DNA from: Mycolicibacterium tusciae JS617
GTDB lineage: Bacteria; Actinomycetota; Actinomycetes; Mycobacteriales; Mycobacteriaceae
Assembly (NCBI RefSeq): GCF_000243415.2
Contig: NZ_KI912270.1
Location: forward strand, 3,906,001 to 3,970,000
Length of the DNA: 64,000 nucleotides
Direction of reading: 5' to 3'
Shown: positions 9,067 through 17,309 of the stretch, piece after piece
Layout: every line of letters starts with the position of its first letter
How positions within the stretch are numbered: position 1 is the first letter of the stretch
The notes under the pieces: model-generated
What the model was told of the DNA's origin: nothing
The model's input: only the letters and a program-made list of their open reading frames with translations
Databases searched by the model: none
Position numbers and translations under genes: made by a program

Positions 9067-9335
9067 TGCGCCTGACATGGTTGGCCGGGGCGCAAATCCT
9101 GGTCGCGGTGGGGATCCTGGCCGGGTGTTCGTCGAATCCTCCCGCGGAGCAGTCGACCACCGAGACGTCGGACGTCGCGCCGACCGGGCACGGATCGCTG
9201 GCGCAGTGCCTCAGTGAGCATGGGGTGCCCGCAGCGCCGGGCCCAATGACCGGACCGCCGCCCGGCGTGGATCCCGACACGTGGAACCAGGCCATGCAGA
9301 CCTGCTCGTCCCTGGCCCCCGGACCGGCCGGTTAG
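9063..9335 (+). CDS. Small secreted lipoprotein
   Basis: 90 aa. A signal peptide with lipobox LAGC places the lipidated Cys at about residue 21. The mature part is about 70 residues, Pro-rich, with two further Cys (in [10 protein letters not shown] and MQTCSSL) that could form a disulfide. ATG 9063 overlaps the nitrobindin TGA; a second ATG follows at 9066. Function is unknown. It converges with the amino-acid binding protein gene, the two stops overlapping by 4 bp. Confidence 0.7.
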   Translation: MMRLTWLAGAQILVAVGILAGCSSNPPAEQSTTETSDVAPTGHGSLAQCLSEHGVPAAPGPMTGPPPGVDPDTWNQAMQTCSSLAPGPAG

Positions 9336-10183
9336 CCCAGCACGGGCGCGCTGCCCGCATCGGCGAGCCAGTCGTGTTCCAGTCGCGACAGCGTCCCGTC
9401 CGAACGCATTCCGTCCACGACCGACGACACGCACCGGGTGAGCGGACTGTCCTTGTCGAGCACGATGCCGAACTGCTCCACGCTCTCCGCCTCGGCGGGA
9501 AGCTGTCCAACGATCCTCCCGCCGCGCAGTTCGCCTGCTACGGCGAACGCCGTCGGAAGATCGGCGACCAGGGCGTCGATCTCGCCGGTGCTCAAGGCCA
9601 GTTTGGCGTCGGCGTTGGTGTTGTACACCTCGACGGGGATATCGCCCTCGATCGCAATCGCCGCGGTGTGACTGGTCGTGCCGACCTGCACGCCAAGCTG
9701 CGTCCTCTTCAAGTCGCCGATGCTTCGCACTCGTGCGGCCGGTGAGGTGTCCATCGTGACGACAACCTGAGTGACGTCGAAATAGGGAGCCGAGAAGTCG
9801 ACGGAAGCCTTGCGTTGGTCGGTGATCGAAAACTGAGAAAGGTTGGCGTCAAACGTCTTCGGACCCGCCTCCAAAGCTCCGTTGAACGCAACCCGAACCC
9901 AGCGCACCTCCTCGCGGGCGTAGCCCAGCCTCCCCGCGACGGCGAACGCGAGCGCGCTTTCGAACCCCTCGCCGTTGGTGGGGTCATCACCCATGTACCA
10001 GGGCGGATAGGCGGGCTGATCGGTGCCGACGGTGAAGATGCCGGGATAGATCGTCGACAACGAATCCTTGGTGCAGTTCTGGGGGCCGGCTGAGGCACGC
10101 TGGTCGACGGTCGGAGCGCAGGCGGTGCCGATGGTCGACGCGGTTACGGCCAACAGGGCCGCCAGCCACCACCGTTTGCCCAT
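9332..10183 (-). CDS. Polar amino-acid ABC transporter substrate-binding lipoprotein
   Basis: About 283 aa. Signal peptide with lipobox IGTAC, then an SBP type-3 domain: FTVGTDQPAYPPWYM at the N-lobe entry, NLSQFSITDQRKASVDFSAPY as the central family signature, and VGTTSHTAA and NADAKLAL in the C-lobe. It should capture an amino acid (glutamate/glutamine-like or polar) outside the membrane. No permease or ATPase gene is adjacent. Starts at 10195 and 10192 are also possible. The same frame is open further upstream to 10384, but that extension runs through a strongly structured leader and is probably untranslated. Confidence 0.82.
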   Translation of the reverse strand: MGKRWWLAALLAVTASTIGTACAPTVDQRASAGPQNCTKDSLSTIYPGIFTVGTDQPAYPPWYMGDDPTNGEGFESALAFAVAGRLGYAREEVRWVRVAFNGALEAGPKTFDANLSQFSITDQRKASVDFSAPYFDVTQVVVTMDTSPAARVRSIGDLKRTQLGVQVGTTSHTAAIAIEGDIPVEVYNTNADAKLALSTGEIDALVADLPTAFAVAGELRGGRIVGQLPAEAESVEQFGIVLDKDSPLTRCVSSVVDGMRSDGTLSRLEHDWLADAGSAPVLG

Positions 10184-10245
10184 GTGCCGCATCATCGCGC
10201 ACGGATGGAGCCGACGCCAGCACCGCAGCGCCCTGGATATGGTGC

Positions 10246-10365
10246 GGCCCCCGAGCCGTGTTCCTGGTTGGACAAAATTCCAGAGGCTCGGGGGCCGGGT
10301 GGCTGCGGGGAATTCGCCGGCGCGCGCAGGCGGATATCCCCTGGCGCTGCTAGCTCGCAGCCACC
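10246..10365 (-). ncRNA. Structured 5' leader with two long perfect stems (riboswitch-like)
   Basis: The 290-bp gap between pabC and the binding-protein gene holds, in the - direction, a 10-bp perfect stem GGTGGCTGCG (10365-10356) with CGCAGCCACC (10307-10298) enclosing 48 nt. Immediately after comes a 12-bp perfect stem GGCCCCCGAGCC (10296-10285) with GGCTCGGGGGCC (10257-10246) enclosing 27 nt. A strong Shine-Dalgarno-like AAGGAGGTGG lies upstream near 10400-10409 but has no recognisable gene at normal spacing; a three-codon ATG-GAC-ATG-TGA lies behind it. I do not recognise a known riboswitch class. No poly-U follows the second hairpin. Confidence 0.45.
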
Positions 10366-10473
10366 TCACATGTCCATAAGTCAATCAAATTGTCGGACCA
10401 CCTCCTTCCCTGTGTACGAGCGACGGTACCCGCGCACAAAGAGGCCGACAAGCGATTTTCGTCGGTTCAGCGC

Positions 10474-11382
10474 TCAGCGATCACAGACGATCGCGGCGTC
10501 GACGAGCTTGGTGATTTCACCGGCCAGCGGGGCGGGCCGCAACGCCTTTCCGTCCAGGGTGTGCACCCGGGCGGCGAGAGTGATGCTCGATACGAGCCAA
10601 ACACCCTGCGCTGCAAGCAGATCAGCGGGCCGCAGCGCCCGGTAGTCGCAGTCGTACCCCTTGTTGCGCGCCACTTCGAACAGCGCCTGCTGCGTGGTTC
10701 CGCGAAGGATCGGATACCACGGCGGCGGAGTCAGCAGCGCCGGAGTGCCGCCGAGGTCGATGGCGACCACGACCGTCGACCGCGGCCCCTCCAAGATCAG
10801 CCCGTCGGAGCCGACGAAGATCACGTCGCCTGCGCCGCGCCGCGCGGCGTGCCGCAGCGCGGCCATGTTCACCGCATAGGACAGCGTCTTGGCGCCCGCG
10901 AGCAGCCACGGCATCTCGCTCGCCCCCTCGGCCGAGAGACCGCGGGCCAGCGTCACCGCCGCGACCCCGCTGCTGCGCGCGTCGGCCACCCGGGCAGGCA
11001 CCGCGCCGATAGTCGCGAACGCCGTGCACGGTGAACCGGTACTGGATGTCGCAGGCCCTCCGGCTCCGGTCTCGCGTCCACGGCTGTAGACGAGCCGCAA
11101 CACTCCCTCGTCTCCGCCGCAGGCGAGCCACTGCTGCACCGCCACGCCCACCGCCGCGCGCCATCTCGGAAGATCCGGCGCGGGCAGGTCCATCATGGTG
11201 GCCGACGCCGTGAGCCGGCCCAGATGAGACTCCAGCAGGCAGGGCCTGCCGCCGCGGACCAGAAGCGTCTCGAATACGCCGTCGCCACGGACCGCCGCAA
11301 GGTCGTCGGCATGCAGTAACGGGGCCTGCGGGTCGTGCAGTTCGCCGTCGAGCGTGACCAGGACCGCAGGTTGGCTCGCCAT
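10474..11382 (-). CDS. pabC: 4-amino-4-deoxychorismate lyase / class IV aminotransferase
   Basis: 302 aa fold-type IV PLP enzyme, positional match to Rv0812. Features are the N-terminal substrate loop GDGVFETLLV, the PLP Lys in LLAGAKTLSYAVNM, then GLILEGPRSTVVV and GTTQQALF for phosphate binding. PabC makes p-aminobenzoate for folate. The start ATG 11382 gives MASQPAVLVTLDG; a longer ORF to 11472 would cross the divergent promoter. The 4-amino-4-deoxychorismate lyase assignment rather than a D-amino-acid or branched-chain aminotransferase is from position and family resemblance. It is divergent from ygfZ, whose product is a folate-dependent protein. Confidence 0.8.
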   Translation of the reverse strand: MASQPAVLVTLDGELHDPQAPLLHADDLAAVRGDGVFETLLVRGGRPCLLESHLGRLTASATMMDLPAPDLPRWRAAVGVAVQQWLACGGDEGVLRLVYSRGRETGAGGPATSSTGSPCTAFATIGAVPARVADARSSGVAAVTLARGLSAEGASEMPWLLAGAKTLSYAVNMAALRHAARRGAGDVIFVGSDGLILEGPRSTVVVAIDLGGTPALLTPPPWYPILRGTTQQALFEVARNKGYDCDYRALRPADLLAAQGVWLVSSITLAARVHTLDGKALRPAPLAGEITKLVDAAIVCDR

Positions 11383-11434
11383 GGCCAAGAAGCGTAGCGC
11401 TCCGCCGATGAGCGTCAGCGAAGAGCAGTATCCG

Positions 11435-11440
11435 TAGAGT
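11435..11440 (+). promoter_or_regulatory. -10 element, leaderless ygfZ
   Basis: TAGAGT, then 6 nt, then the ATG at 11447. No ribosome-binding site is visible, so translation probably begins on the 5' end of the mRNA. Confidence 0.55.
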
Positions 11441-11446
11441 TGACCT

Positions 11447-12520
11447 ATGTCAGCTGTGCCTGCCCCCGACACCGGGCCCGACGCGGGTGCCGTGTGGCAT
11501 CACGGTGATCCGCTGGGAGAACAGCGGGCCGCCATCGATGGCGCCGTCGTCGTGGACCGTTCCCAACGTGCCGTGATCGCCTTGACCGGTGCTGACCGCA
11601 ACACCTGGCTGCACAGCATCTCCACCCAGCACGTCAGCAACCTCGCCGACGCCACCGTGACCGAGAACCTGAGCCTCGACGGCCAAGGACGTGTGGAAGA
11701 TCACTGGGTTCAGACTGAGCTGGGCGGCGTCACGTACCTCGACACGGAGTCGTGGCGTGGTGAACCGCTGACGGCCTATCTGCGCAGGATGGTCTTCTGG
11801 TCCGACGTGGTCGTCGAACCGGCCGATCTGGCGGTTCTATCGTTGCTCGGCCCTCGGCTGGCGGACCCGGCCGTCCTGGAGGTACTCGGCGTCACGTCGC
11901 TACCGGCCGAGTTGACGGCCGTCCAGCTCTCCAGCGGCGGTTTCCTGCGCCGGATGGCGGGGCCCGGTATCGAGCTGGACCTGGTGGTTCCCCGAGAGGC
12001 GGCCGCCTCATGGCGCGATCGACTGGTGGGGGCCGGGATGCGCTGCGCAGGCATCTGGGCCTACGAGGCGCTCCGGGTCACCGCATTGCGGGCCAGGCTC
12101 GGTGTCGACACCGACGAGCGCACGATCCCACACGAGGTCGGCTGGATCGGCAGCGCAGTTCATCTGGACAAGGGCTGCTATCGCGGTCAGGAGACCGTCG
12201 CTCGCGTACACAATCTGGGCAAACCACCGCGGATGTTGGTACTGCTGCACCTCGACGGCTCCGGGGATCGGCCGTCCACCGGTGACCCGGTGCTTGCCGG
12301 TGGACGGGCCGTGGGCCGGCTGGGCACTGTCGTCGATCACGTCGACGAGGGTCCGATCGCCCTGGCATTGCTCAAGCGGGGCCTGCCGGCCGACACCGAA
12401 CTGACCACCGGCGGGGAGTCGACGGTGGCCGCCGTGATCGACGCCGACTCGATGCCCCCACCCGACGCCACGGGCGCCGGACGGCTCGCGGTGGAACAGC
12501 TGCGAGGCGGCGCGCGTTAA
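11447..12520 (+). CDS. ygfZ: YgfZ/GcvT-like folate-binding protein (Fe-S maintenance)
   Basis: 357 aa. GcvT-like fold; the family signature KGCYRGQE is at about residues 242-249 with the conserved Cys. YgfZ/IBA57 proteins bind tetrahydrofolate and help build or repair Fe-S clusters in certain enzymes, including MiaB-type radical-SAM proteins. The matching M. tuberculosis gene is Rv0811c by position. Its divergent partner pabC feeds folate synthesis, a sensible pairing. The purF product downstream needs a 4Fe-4S cluster, though a direct link is not shown. Confidence 0.88.
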   Translation: MSAVPAPDTGPDAGAVWHHGDPLGEQRAAIDGAVVVDRSQRAVIALTGADRNTWLHSISTQHVSNLADATVTENLSLDGQGRVEDHWVQTELGGVTYLDTESWRGEPLTAYLRRMVFWSDVVVEPADLAVLSLLGPRLADPAVLEVLGVTSLPAELTAVQLSSGGFLRRMAGPGIELDLVVPREAAASWRDRLVGAGMRCAGIWAYEALRVTALRARLGVDTDERTIPHEVGWIGSAVHLDKGCYRGQETVARVHNLGKPPRMLVLLHLDGSGDRPSTGDPVLAGGRAVGRLGTVVDHVDEGPIALALLKRGLPADTELTTGGESTVAAVIDADSMPPPDATGAGRLAVEQLRGGAR

Positions 12521-12594
12521 CGCTTTACGTGTCCCCGGGTCCCACGCTCCGGGCCCTGCGGAAGGGCCTGCCAGCACACGGCACCGAGGCACGG

Positions 12595-12681
12595 TAAAGT
12601 GTTGGCAGGACGATAAATGACACTCAGATCGGAGCCGCTCGAAGTTTGGGCCGCTCCGTTATTGCGCGAGGGGGTACCCCC
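12595..12681 (+). promoter_or_regulatory. Promoter and GC-palindromic leader of the DUF3073 gene
   Basis: TAAAGT at 12595-12600 is a good -10, giving a leader of about 75 nt. The leader ends in the perfect palindrome GGGGGTACCCCC (12670-12681) which abuts the ATG at 12682. The G-run would serve as the ribosome-binding site but is complementary to the bases next to the start, so initiation may be gated by this short hairpin or by RNA dimerisation. Confidence 0.45.
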
Positions 12682-12858
12682 ATGGGCCGCGGCCGGGCGA
12701 AGGCAAAGCAGACCAAGGTTGCTCGTGAGCTCAAGTACAGCTCACCGCAGACCGATTTCACGCAGCTACAGCGTGAATTAGCGGGCGCTGACGATCTCAA
12801 CGGCACCGACAGGTTGGCCGACGACGACTTGGCCGACGACGACGATTGGCCTCGCTGA
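12682..12858 (+). CDS. DUF3073 small acidic-tailed protein
   Basis: 58 aa. A basic N-terminal part (MGRGRAKAKQTKVARELKY) is followed by a strongly acidic C-terminal tail containing runs of Asp. The N-terminal sequence is the hallmark of DUF3073, an actinobacterial family of unknown function, Rv0810c by position. The charge asymmetry suggests nucleic-acid or ribosome contact, but that is inference. It is convergent with purM, ending 3 bp before the purM stop. Confidence 0.85.
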   Translation: MGRGRAKAKQTKVARELKYSSPQTDFTQLQRELAGADDLNGTDRLADDDLADDDDWPR

Positions 12859-12861
12859 TCC

Positions 12862-13932
12862 CTAGAAGCGCGGGTGCTGGCCCACGAGCTTGGCGCGTGG
12901 GCTGTCCTTACCGCCCTTGGTGACGGTGCCCAGGATCCAACAGTTGAGATGGCGCGCCGTCAGCACCGCCAGCGCGCGATCGGTGTCCTCCGGCGCGACG
13001 ACGGCGACCATGCCGACGCCCAGGTTGAACGTCTTTTCCATCTCGACCCGCTCGACGCGGCCACGCTGTGCGATCATCGCGAATACCGGCGCGGGAGTCC
13101 ATGTGCCACGGTCGATTTCGGCCGTGAGGCCGGGTGGCACCACCCGCTCGATATTGCCTGCCAGCCCGCCCCCGGTGACATGGCAGAAAGTGCGGACCTG
13201 CGTCTCGGCGATCAACGCAAGGCAGTCCTTGGCGTAGATGCGAGTCGGCTCCAACAGCTCTTCACCGAGTGTGCGACCGAACTCTTCGACATGCCCGGCG
13301 AGGTTCATCCGGTCGATCTCCAGCAGTACCTTGCGGGCCAGTGAGTATCCGTTGGAGTGCAGGCCGGTCGACGACATCCCGATGAGCACGTCACCGGGCT
13401 TGACCCGGTCGGGACCCAGTACGTCGTCAGCCTCCACGACACCGACACCGGTACCCGAAATGTCGTAGTGATCGGGCGCCATCAGACCGGGGTGCTCGGC
13501 GGTCTCCCCGCCCAGCAGTGCGCAGCCGGCCATCACGCAGCCGTTGGCGATGCCCGCCACCAGCTCGGAGATCCGCTCGGGGACCGTACGTCCCACCGCG
13601 ATGTAGTCCTGCAGGAACAGCGGCTCGGCGCCGCAGACCACGAGATCGTCGACGACCATCGCAACGAGGTCGATGCCGACGGTGTCGTGTTTGTCCATCG
13701 CCTGGGCGACCGCGAGCTTGGTGCCGACGCCGTCGGTCGATGACGCCAGCACCGGCTCCCGATAGCTGCGCAGGGCGAACAGCCCGGCGAATCCGCCGAG
13801 GCCACCCCGCACTTCAGCTCTGGTGGCCTTTTTGGCGAGCGGTTTCAGAAGTTCGACGGCGCGGTCACCGGCTTCGATGTCGACCCCGGCCGACGCGTAG
13901 GAGATGCCGGCAGGTTCGGCGCGTTCGGTCAT
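12862..13932 (-). CDS. purM: Phosphoribosylformylglycinamidine cyclo-ligase (AIR synthetase)
   Basis: 356 aa, full length. It closes FGAM to AIR using ATP, step five of purine synthesis. Signature segments are ASSTDGVGTKL, VVCGAEPLFLQDY, ALLGGETAEHPG and TGGGLAGNIERV, all intact. ATG 13932 gives the usual short N-terminus before ISYASAGVDIEAG; the longer ORF to 14160 would run antisense through the cupin gene. It is transcribed toward DUF3073 and separated from purF by two + strand genes, so it is not in a compact pur operon. Confidence 0.96.
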   Translation of the reverse strand: MTERAEPAGISYASAGVDIEAGDRAVELLKPLAKKATRAEVRGGLGGFAGLFALRSYREPVLASSTDGVGTKLAVAQAMDKHDTVGIDLVAMVVDDLVVCGAEPLFLQDYIAVGRTVPERISELVAGIANGCVMAGCALLGGETAEHPGLMAPDHYDISGTGVGVVEADDVLGPDRVKPGDVLIGMSSTGLHSNGYSLARKVLLEIDRMNLAGHVEEFGRTLGEELLEPTRIYAKDCLALIAETQVRTFCHVTGGGLAGNIERVVPPGLTAEIDRGTWTPAPVFAMIAQRGRVERVEMEKTFNLGVGMVAVVAPEDTDRALAVLTARHLNCWILGTVTKGGKDSPRAKLVGQHPRF

Positions 13933-14041
13933 CGGGCACAAGGCTACCGGGGATGGCGGCGCTAGGTTCATTGTCCTCGCGGATCGCGTTCTCCTCCGGC
14001 GGATCGCCAAGGGTCCATCGGGTGTGGGAATGTGTCCGACC

Positions 14042-14479
14042 ATGAAACTTGTTCGCTGGTTCGCACCGACGCTGCCTGTGGTTCTGACTGCTACCGCGGC
14101 TCTGATCGCCCCCGCCGCTGCGGTCGCGACCCCCGCCGTCAGCGTTGATTCGGTCGTCATCAGTCAGGCGACCGTCGACGGCATCGACTACATCACGCGC
14201 AGAGTCACCATCGCGCCCGGCGGCAGCACGGGCTGGCACTACCACGACGGACGGGTGTTCGCCCTCGTCAAGGAAGGCACCCTGACCCGCACCATGGCGG
14301 ACTGCAAGGACATCGTGGATCCGGCAGGTGCCCCGGTCACCGAAGACATCGGCCCCGACCACGTACACAACGGCCGCAACCTGGGTCCCGTGCCAGTGGT
14401 GATGTGGGTGGACTACATCCAGCCGACGGGCACCGCGCTGTCCGTGAGCGTGCCCCCGCCAGCGGGCTGCCCGATTTAG
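14042..14479 (+). CDS. Secreted cupin-domain protein
   Basis: 145 aa. A Sec-type signal peptide ending around APAAAVATP precedes a single cupin barrel. Motif 1, GGSTGWHYHDG, supplies two His; motif 2 includes GPDHVHNGRN and could supply a third. It probably binds a metal outside the cytoplasm. The two Cys in the mature part (DCKD and GCPI) may be disulfide-linked. Activity is unknown. ATG 14042 is chosen because MKLVRW gives a normal n-region; an ATG at 14030 adds MCPT. Confidence 0.75.
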   Translation: MKLVRWFAPTLPVVLTATAALIAPAAAVATPAVSVDSVVISQATVDGIDYITRRVTIAPGGSTGWHYHDGRVFALVKEGTLTRTMADCKDIVDPAGAPVTEDIGPDHVHNGRNLGPVPVVMWVDYIQPTGTALSVSVPPPAGCPI

Positions 14480-14514
14480 GTTTGCCCGACGCCGAGAACG
14501 GCGATTCCGCGTGG

Positions 14515-15480
14515 ATGTCCGATGATGAGATCCGCTGCCTGGTCACCGGCGCGACCGGCTACGTCGGTGGGCGGCTGACGCCCGTCCTGCTGGAGCACGG
14601 CCACGACGTGCGCGTGCTGGCGCGCAACCCGGACAAACTCGCCGATGTCGAATGGCGGGACCGGGTCAAGGTGGAGCGCGGCGACCTCGGCGACACCGAG
14701 TCGCTGATCGCGGCGTTCGACGGCGTCGACGTTGTCTACTACCTCGTGCATTCGATGGGCAGCTCGTCGGACTTCGTCGAAACCGAGGCGCGTTCGGCGT
14801 CCAACGTCGTCGCCGCAGCGCAGAAGACGGGCGTGAAACGTCTGGTGTACCTGGGCGGGCTGCACCCATCCGAAAAGGATCTGTCGCCGCATCTGCGGTC
14901 ACGGGTCGCGGTCGGTGAGATCCTGTTGGACTCGGGGATCGAGACAGTTGTGCTGCAGGCCGGAATCGTGGTCGGGTCCGGCTCGGCGTCGTTCGAAATG
15001 ATGCGCCACCTCACCAACCGCCTGCCGGCGATGACGACCCCGAAGTGGGTGCACAACAAGATTCAGCCCATCGCAATCGACGACGTGCTGCACTATCTGG
15101 CCGGAGCCGCCACCGCTGACCTCCCGGCGTCACGCACGTGGGACATCGGCGGGCCCGACGCACTCGAGTACGGCGATGCGATGCAGGTCTATGCGCAGGT
15201 GGCCGGACTGCGGCGGCGGATCATCATCCCGATTCCATTCCTGACGCCGACGATCGCCAGCCTGTGGATCGGTCTCGTCACACCCATGCCGCCGGGTCTG
15301 GCGCGACCGCTGATCGAATCATTGGAAGTCGATGCGGTGATGTCCGAACATGACATCGACGCCGTCATCGGTCCGCCGCCCGGTGGCCTCACCGGGTATC
15401 GCGATGCGATCGCCAACGCCTTGAAGTACGGCCCGCTGCCGCACGATCCGCGGTGGGCGCATGTCGGCCGCGAGGGTTAG
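14515..15480 (+). CDS. NAD(P)H-binding NmrA/SDR-a type protein
   Basis: 321 aa. N-terminal Rossmann motif TGATGYVGGRL (GxxGxxG) at about residues 10-20, then a DLGDTESL segment and the YLVHSMGSS and LVYLGGLHPS stretches typical of atypical extended SDRs of the NmrA/YwnB group. The canonical YxxxK is not evident, so it may be a redox sensor or a reductase of unknown substrate. It starts 35 bp behind the cupin stop and may share its transcript. A TTG at 14482 would add eleven residues. Confidence 0.75.
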   Translation: MSDDEIRCLVTGATGYVGGRLTPVLLEHGHDVRVLARNPDKLADVEWRDRVKVERGDLGDTESLIAAFDGVDVVYYLVHSMGSSSDFVETEARSASNVVAAAQKTGVKRLVYLGGLHPSEKDLSPHLRSRVAVGEILLDSGIETVVLQAGIVVGSGSASFEMMRHLTNRLPAMTTPKWVHNKIQPIAIDDVLHYLAGAATADLPASRTWDIGGPDALEYGDAMQVYAQVAGLRRRIIIPIPFLTPTIASLWIGLVTPMPPGLARPLIESLEVDAVMSEHDIDAVIGPPPGGLTGYRDAIANALKYGPLPHDPRWAHVGREG

Positions 15481-15538
15481 GACGCCACGTCGGCCGAGCC
15501 GTCAAGGACGCCACGACGGCGAGCCGTCAAGGACGCCG
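15479..15538. repeat. Imperfect tandem repeat across the purF stop codon
   Basis: Two copies of a 25-26 bp unit, AGGACGCCAC then a variable centre then GAGCCGTCA (15479-15504 and 15505-15529), are followed by a third partial start AGGACGCC at 15530. The purF TGA (read on -) lies in the last three bases of the second unit. It occupies the convergent junction between the NmrA-like gene and purF. Confidence 0.8.
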
Positions 15539-17092
15539 AAGCGCCGAGACGTTGTCGTTGTCCGCCTGCAGCGGAATCCCGGTGCGGGCCGCGGTGGACA
15601 GCATGTGCTCAATCACGTTCTTGCCCAACGCCGTTTCACCCGGCAGCTCGATGGGATAGTTGCCGTCGAAGCACGCCGAGCACAGTCGCGTCGTCGGCTG
15701 TTCCGTCGCGGCGATCATGCCCCGCTGCGAGATGTAGCCCAACGTGTCGGCGCCGATGGCGTGCCGCACTCCCTCGAGCATTTCGGTCACGTCGTCTCCG
15801 GTGCTGGCGGCGTTGGCGATCAACTCCGCCGGCGTCGCGAAGTCGATGCCGTAGAAGCACGGCCATTTCACCGGCGGCGACGCGATGCGCACGTGCACCT
15901 CGAGGGCACCGGCCTCCCGCAGCATCCGGATCAGTGCCCGCTGCGTGTTGCCGCGGACGATGGAGTCGTCGACGACGATCAACCGCTTACCGCGGATCAC
16001 TTCCTTGAGCGGGTTGAGCTTGAGCCGGATACCGAGCTGGCGGATGGTCTGCGACGGCTGGATGAACGTGCGTCCGACGTAGGCGTTCTTCATCAAGCCC
16101 TGCCCGTACGGGATGCCGGATTCCTGTGCGTAGCCGACCGCGGCCGGGGTGCCCGATTCCGGCACGCCGATCACCAGGTCGGCTTCGACAGGCTTCTCGC
16201 GGGCCAACCGGCGGCCGATGTCCACCCGGGTGGCGTGCACCGAACGGCCTGCGATCGTGCTGTCAGGCCGGGCGAGGTAGACGTACTCGAAGACGCATGC
16301 CTTGGGTTCGGGGTTGGCGAAGCGGGTCGAGCGCACGCCGTCCGCGTCGATGGCCAGTAGCTCGCCGGGCTCGATATCGCGGACGAACGAGGCGCCGACG
16401 ATGTCCAGCGCCGCCGTCTCCGATGCCACGACCCAGCCGCGGTCCAGCCGTCCCAACGACAGCGGCCGCACGCCGTGCGGGTCGCGGGCCGCGTAGAGGG
16501 TGTTCTCGTCCATGAAGGTCAGACAGAATGCGCCGCGGACGGTCGGCAGCAGTTCGAGTGCGGCCTGCTCCAACGTCGCGTCGGCGGCGCCGTGGGCCAG
16601 CAGTGCTCCTAGGATGTCGGAATCAGTGGTGGCCGCGGGCGCCCCACGGGTGCCGAGCAGACCCGCCTCCCGGGCCCTGGTCGCCAGGTCGGCGGCGTTG
16701 ACGAGGTTGCCGTTGTGGCCGAGCGCGACGCCCGTGTTCGCGGCGGTGTTGCGGAACACCGGCTGGGCGTTCTCCCAGGTGGTCGATCCGCTGGTCGAGT
16801 AGCGGCAGTGTCCGATGGCGACATGGCCTTCCATCGCCGCCAGCGTCGGTTCGTCGAAGACCTGGCTGACCAGGCCCAAATCCTTGAACACCAGTACTTG
16901 TGACCCATCGGCGACGGCCATCCCGGCGGCTTCCTGGCCGCGGTGCTGCAGCGCGTAGAGGCCGTAATAGGTGAGCTTGGCAACCTCTTCACCCGGCGCC
17001 CAGACGCCGAACACGCCGCATTCTTCGCGCGGTTCGTCAGGGGTGGGGGTTTCGCAAGGAGATTCGATCGAGGCGGTCTGCGGGCCGGTCAC
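15527..17092 (-). CDS. purF: Amidophosphoribosyltransferase
   Basis: 521 aa. It makes phosphoribosylamine from PRPP and glutamine, the committed purine step. A 24-residue propeptide precedes Cys25 in EECGVFGV, which becomes the N-terminal nucleophile of the class II glutaminase domain (25-260). The PRTase domain has the PRPP loop VVDDSIVRGNT. Cysteines in ACVFEYVY, WPCFYGID and LCSACFDGN match the 4Fe-4S-containing, oxygen-sensitive Bacillus-type enzyme. The GTG start at 17092 fits the propeptide length. Its 3' end lies in a tandem repeat. Confidence 0.96.
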   Translation of the reverse strand: MTGPQTASIESPCETPTPDEPREECGVFGVWAPGEEVAKLTYYGLYALQHRGQEAAGMAVADGSQVLVFKDLGLVSQVFDEPTLAAMEGHVAIGHCRYSTSGSTTWENAQPVFRNTAANTGVALGHNGNLVNAADLATRAREAGLLGTRGAPAATTDSDILGALLAHGAADATLEQAALELLPTVRGAFCLTFMDENTLYAARDPHGVRPLSLGRLDRGWVVASETAALDIVGASFVRDIEPGELLAIDADGVRSTRFANPEPKACVFEYVYLARPDSTIAGRSVHATRVDIGRRLAREKPVEADLVIGVPESGTPAAVGYAQESGIPYGQGLMKNAYVGRTFIQPSQTIRQLGIRLKLNPLKEVIRGKRLIVVDDSIVRGNTQRALIRMLREAGALEVHVRIASPPVKWPCFYGIDFATPAELIANAASTGDDVTEMLEGVRHAIGADTLGYISQRGMIAATEQPTTRLCSACFDGNYPIELPGETALGKNVIEHMLSTAARTGIPLQADNDNVSALRRP

Positions 17093-17119
17093 GATATGGC
17101 TGCTCCCAGGGCGGGGTGG

Positions 17120-17138
17120 GTAGACGTGTTCAGTCTAC
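17120..17138 (-). promoter_or_regulatory. Promoter-proximal inverted repeat ahead of purF
   Basis: GTAGAC and GTCTAC are separated by 7 bp, 28 bp upstream of the purF GTG. Read on -, one arm contains TAGACT, a good -10. The repeat could be an operator or the first hairpin of the leader. The remainder of the 217-bp gap (17139-17309) is GC-rich and shows no gene. Confidence 0.4.
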
Positions 17139-17309
17139 GGTCATCACTGGTCAATCACGGAAGACACCGGGGTGTCTCTTCGGAAGAACAGCACTCAAGT
17201 CGGCCCGGCTATTCCTCGCGTGCCCGCCCGTAGTCGGCGACTTTCCAGGTCAGCGCGGCGCCGCGCCGCGCGAAGGCCTCCCCTCCGGCGCGTCGGGTAT
17301 GTGGCGAAG

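Noticed and set aside
9332..10384. 350-codon version of the binding-lipoprotein gene from TTG 10384
   Set aside because: It would translate through two perfect hairpins and place the signal peptide 67 residues inside the protein.
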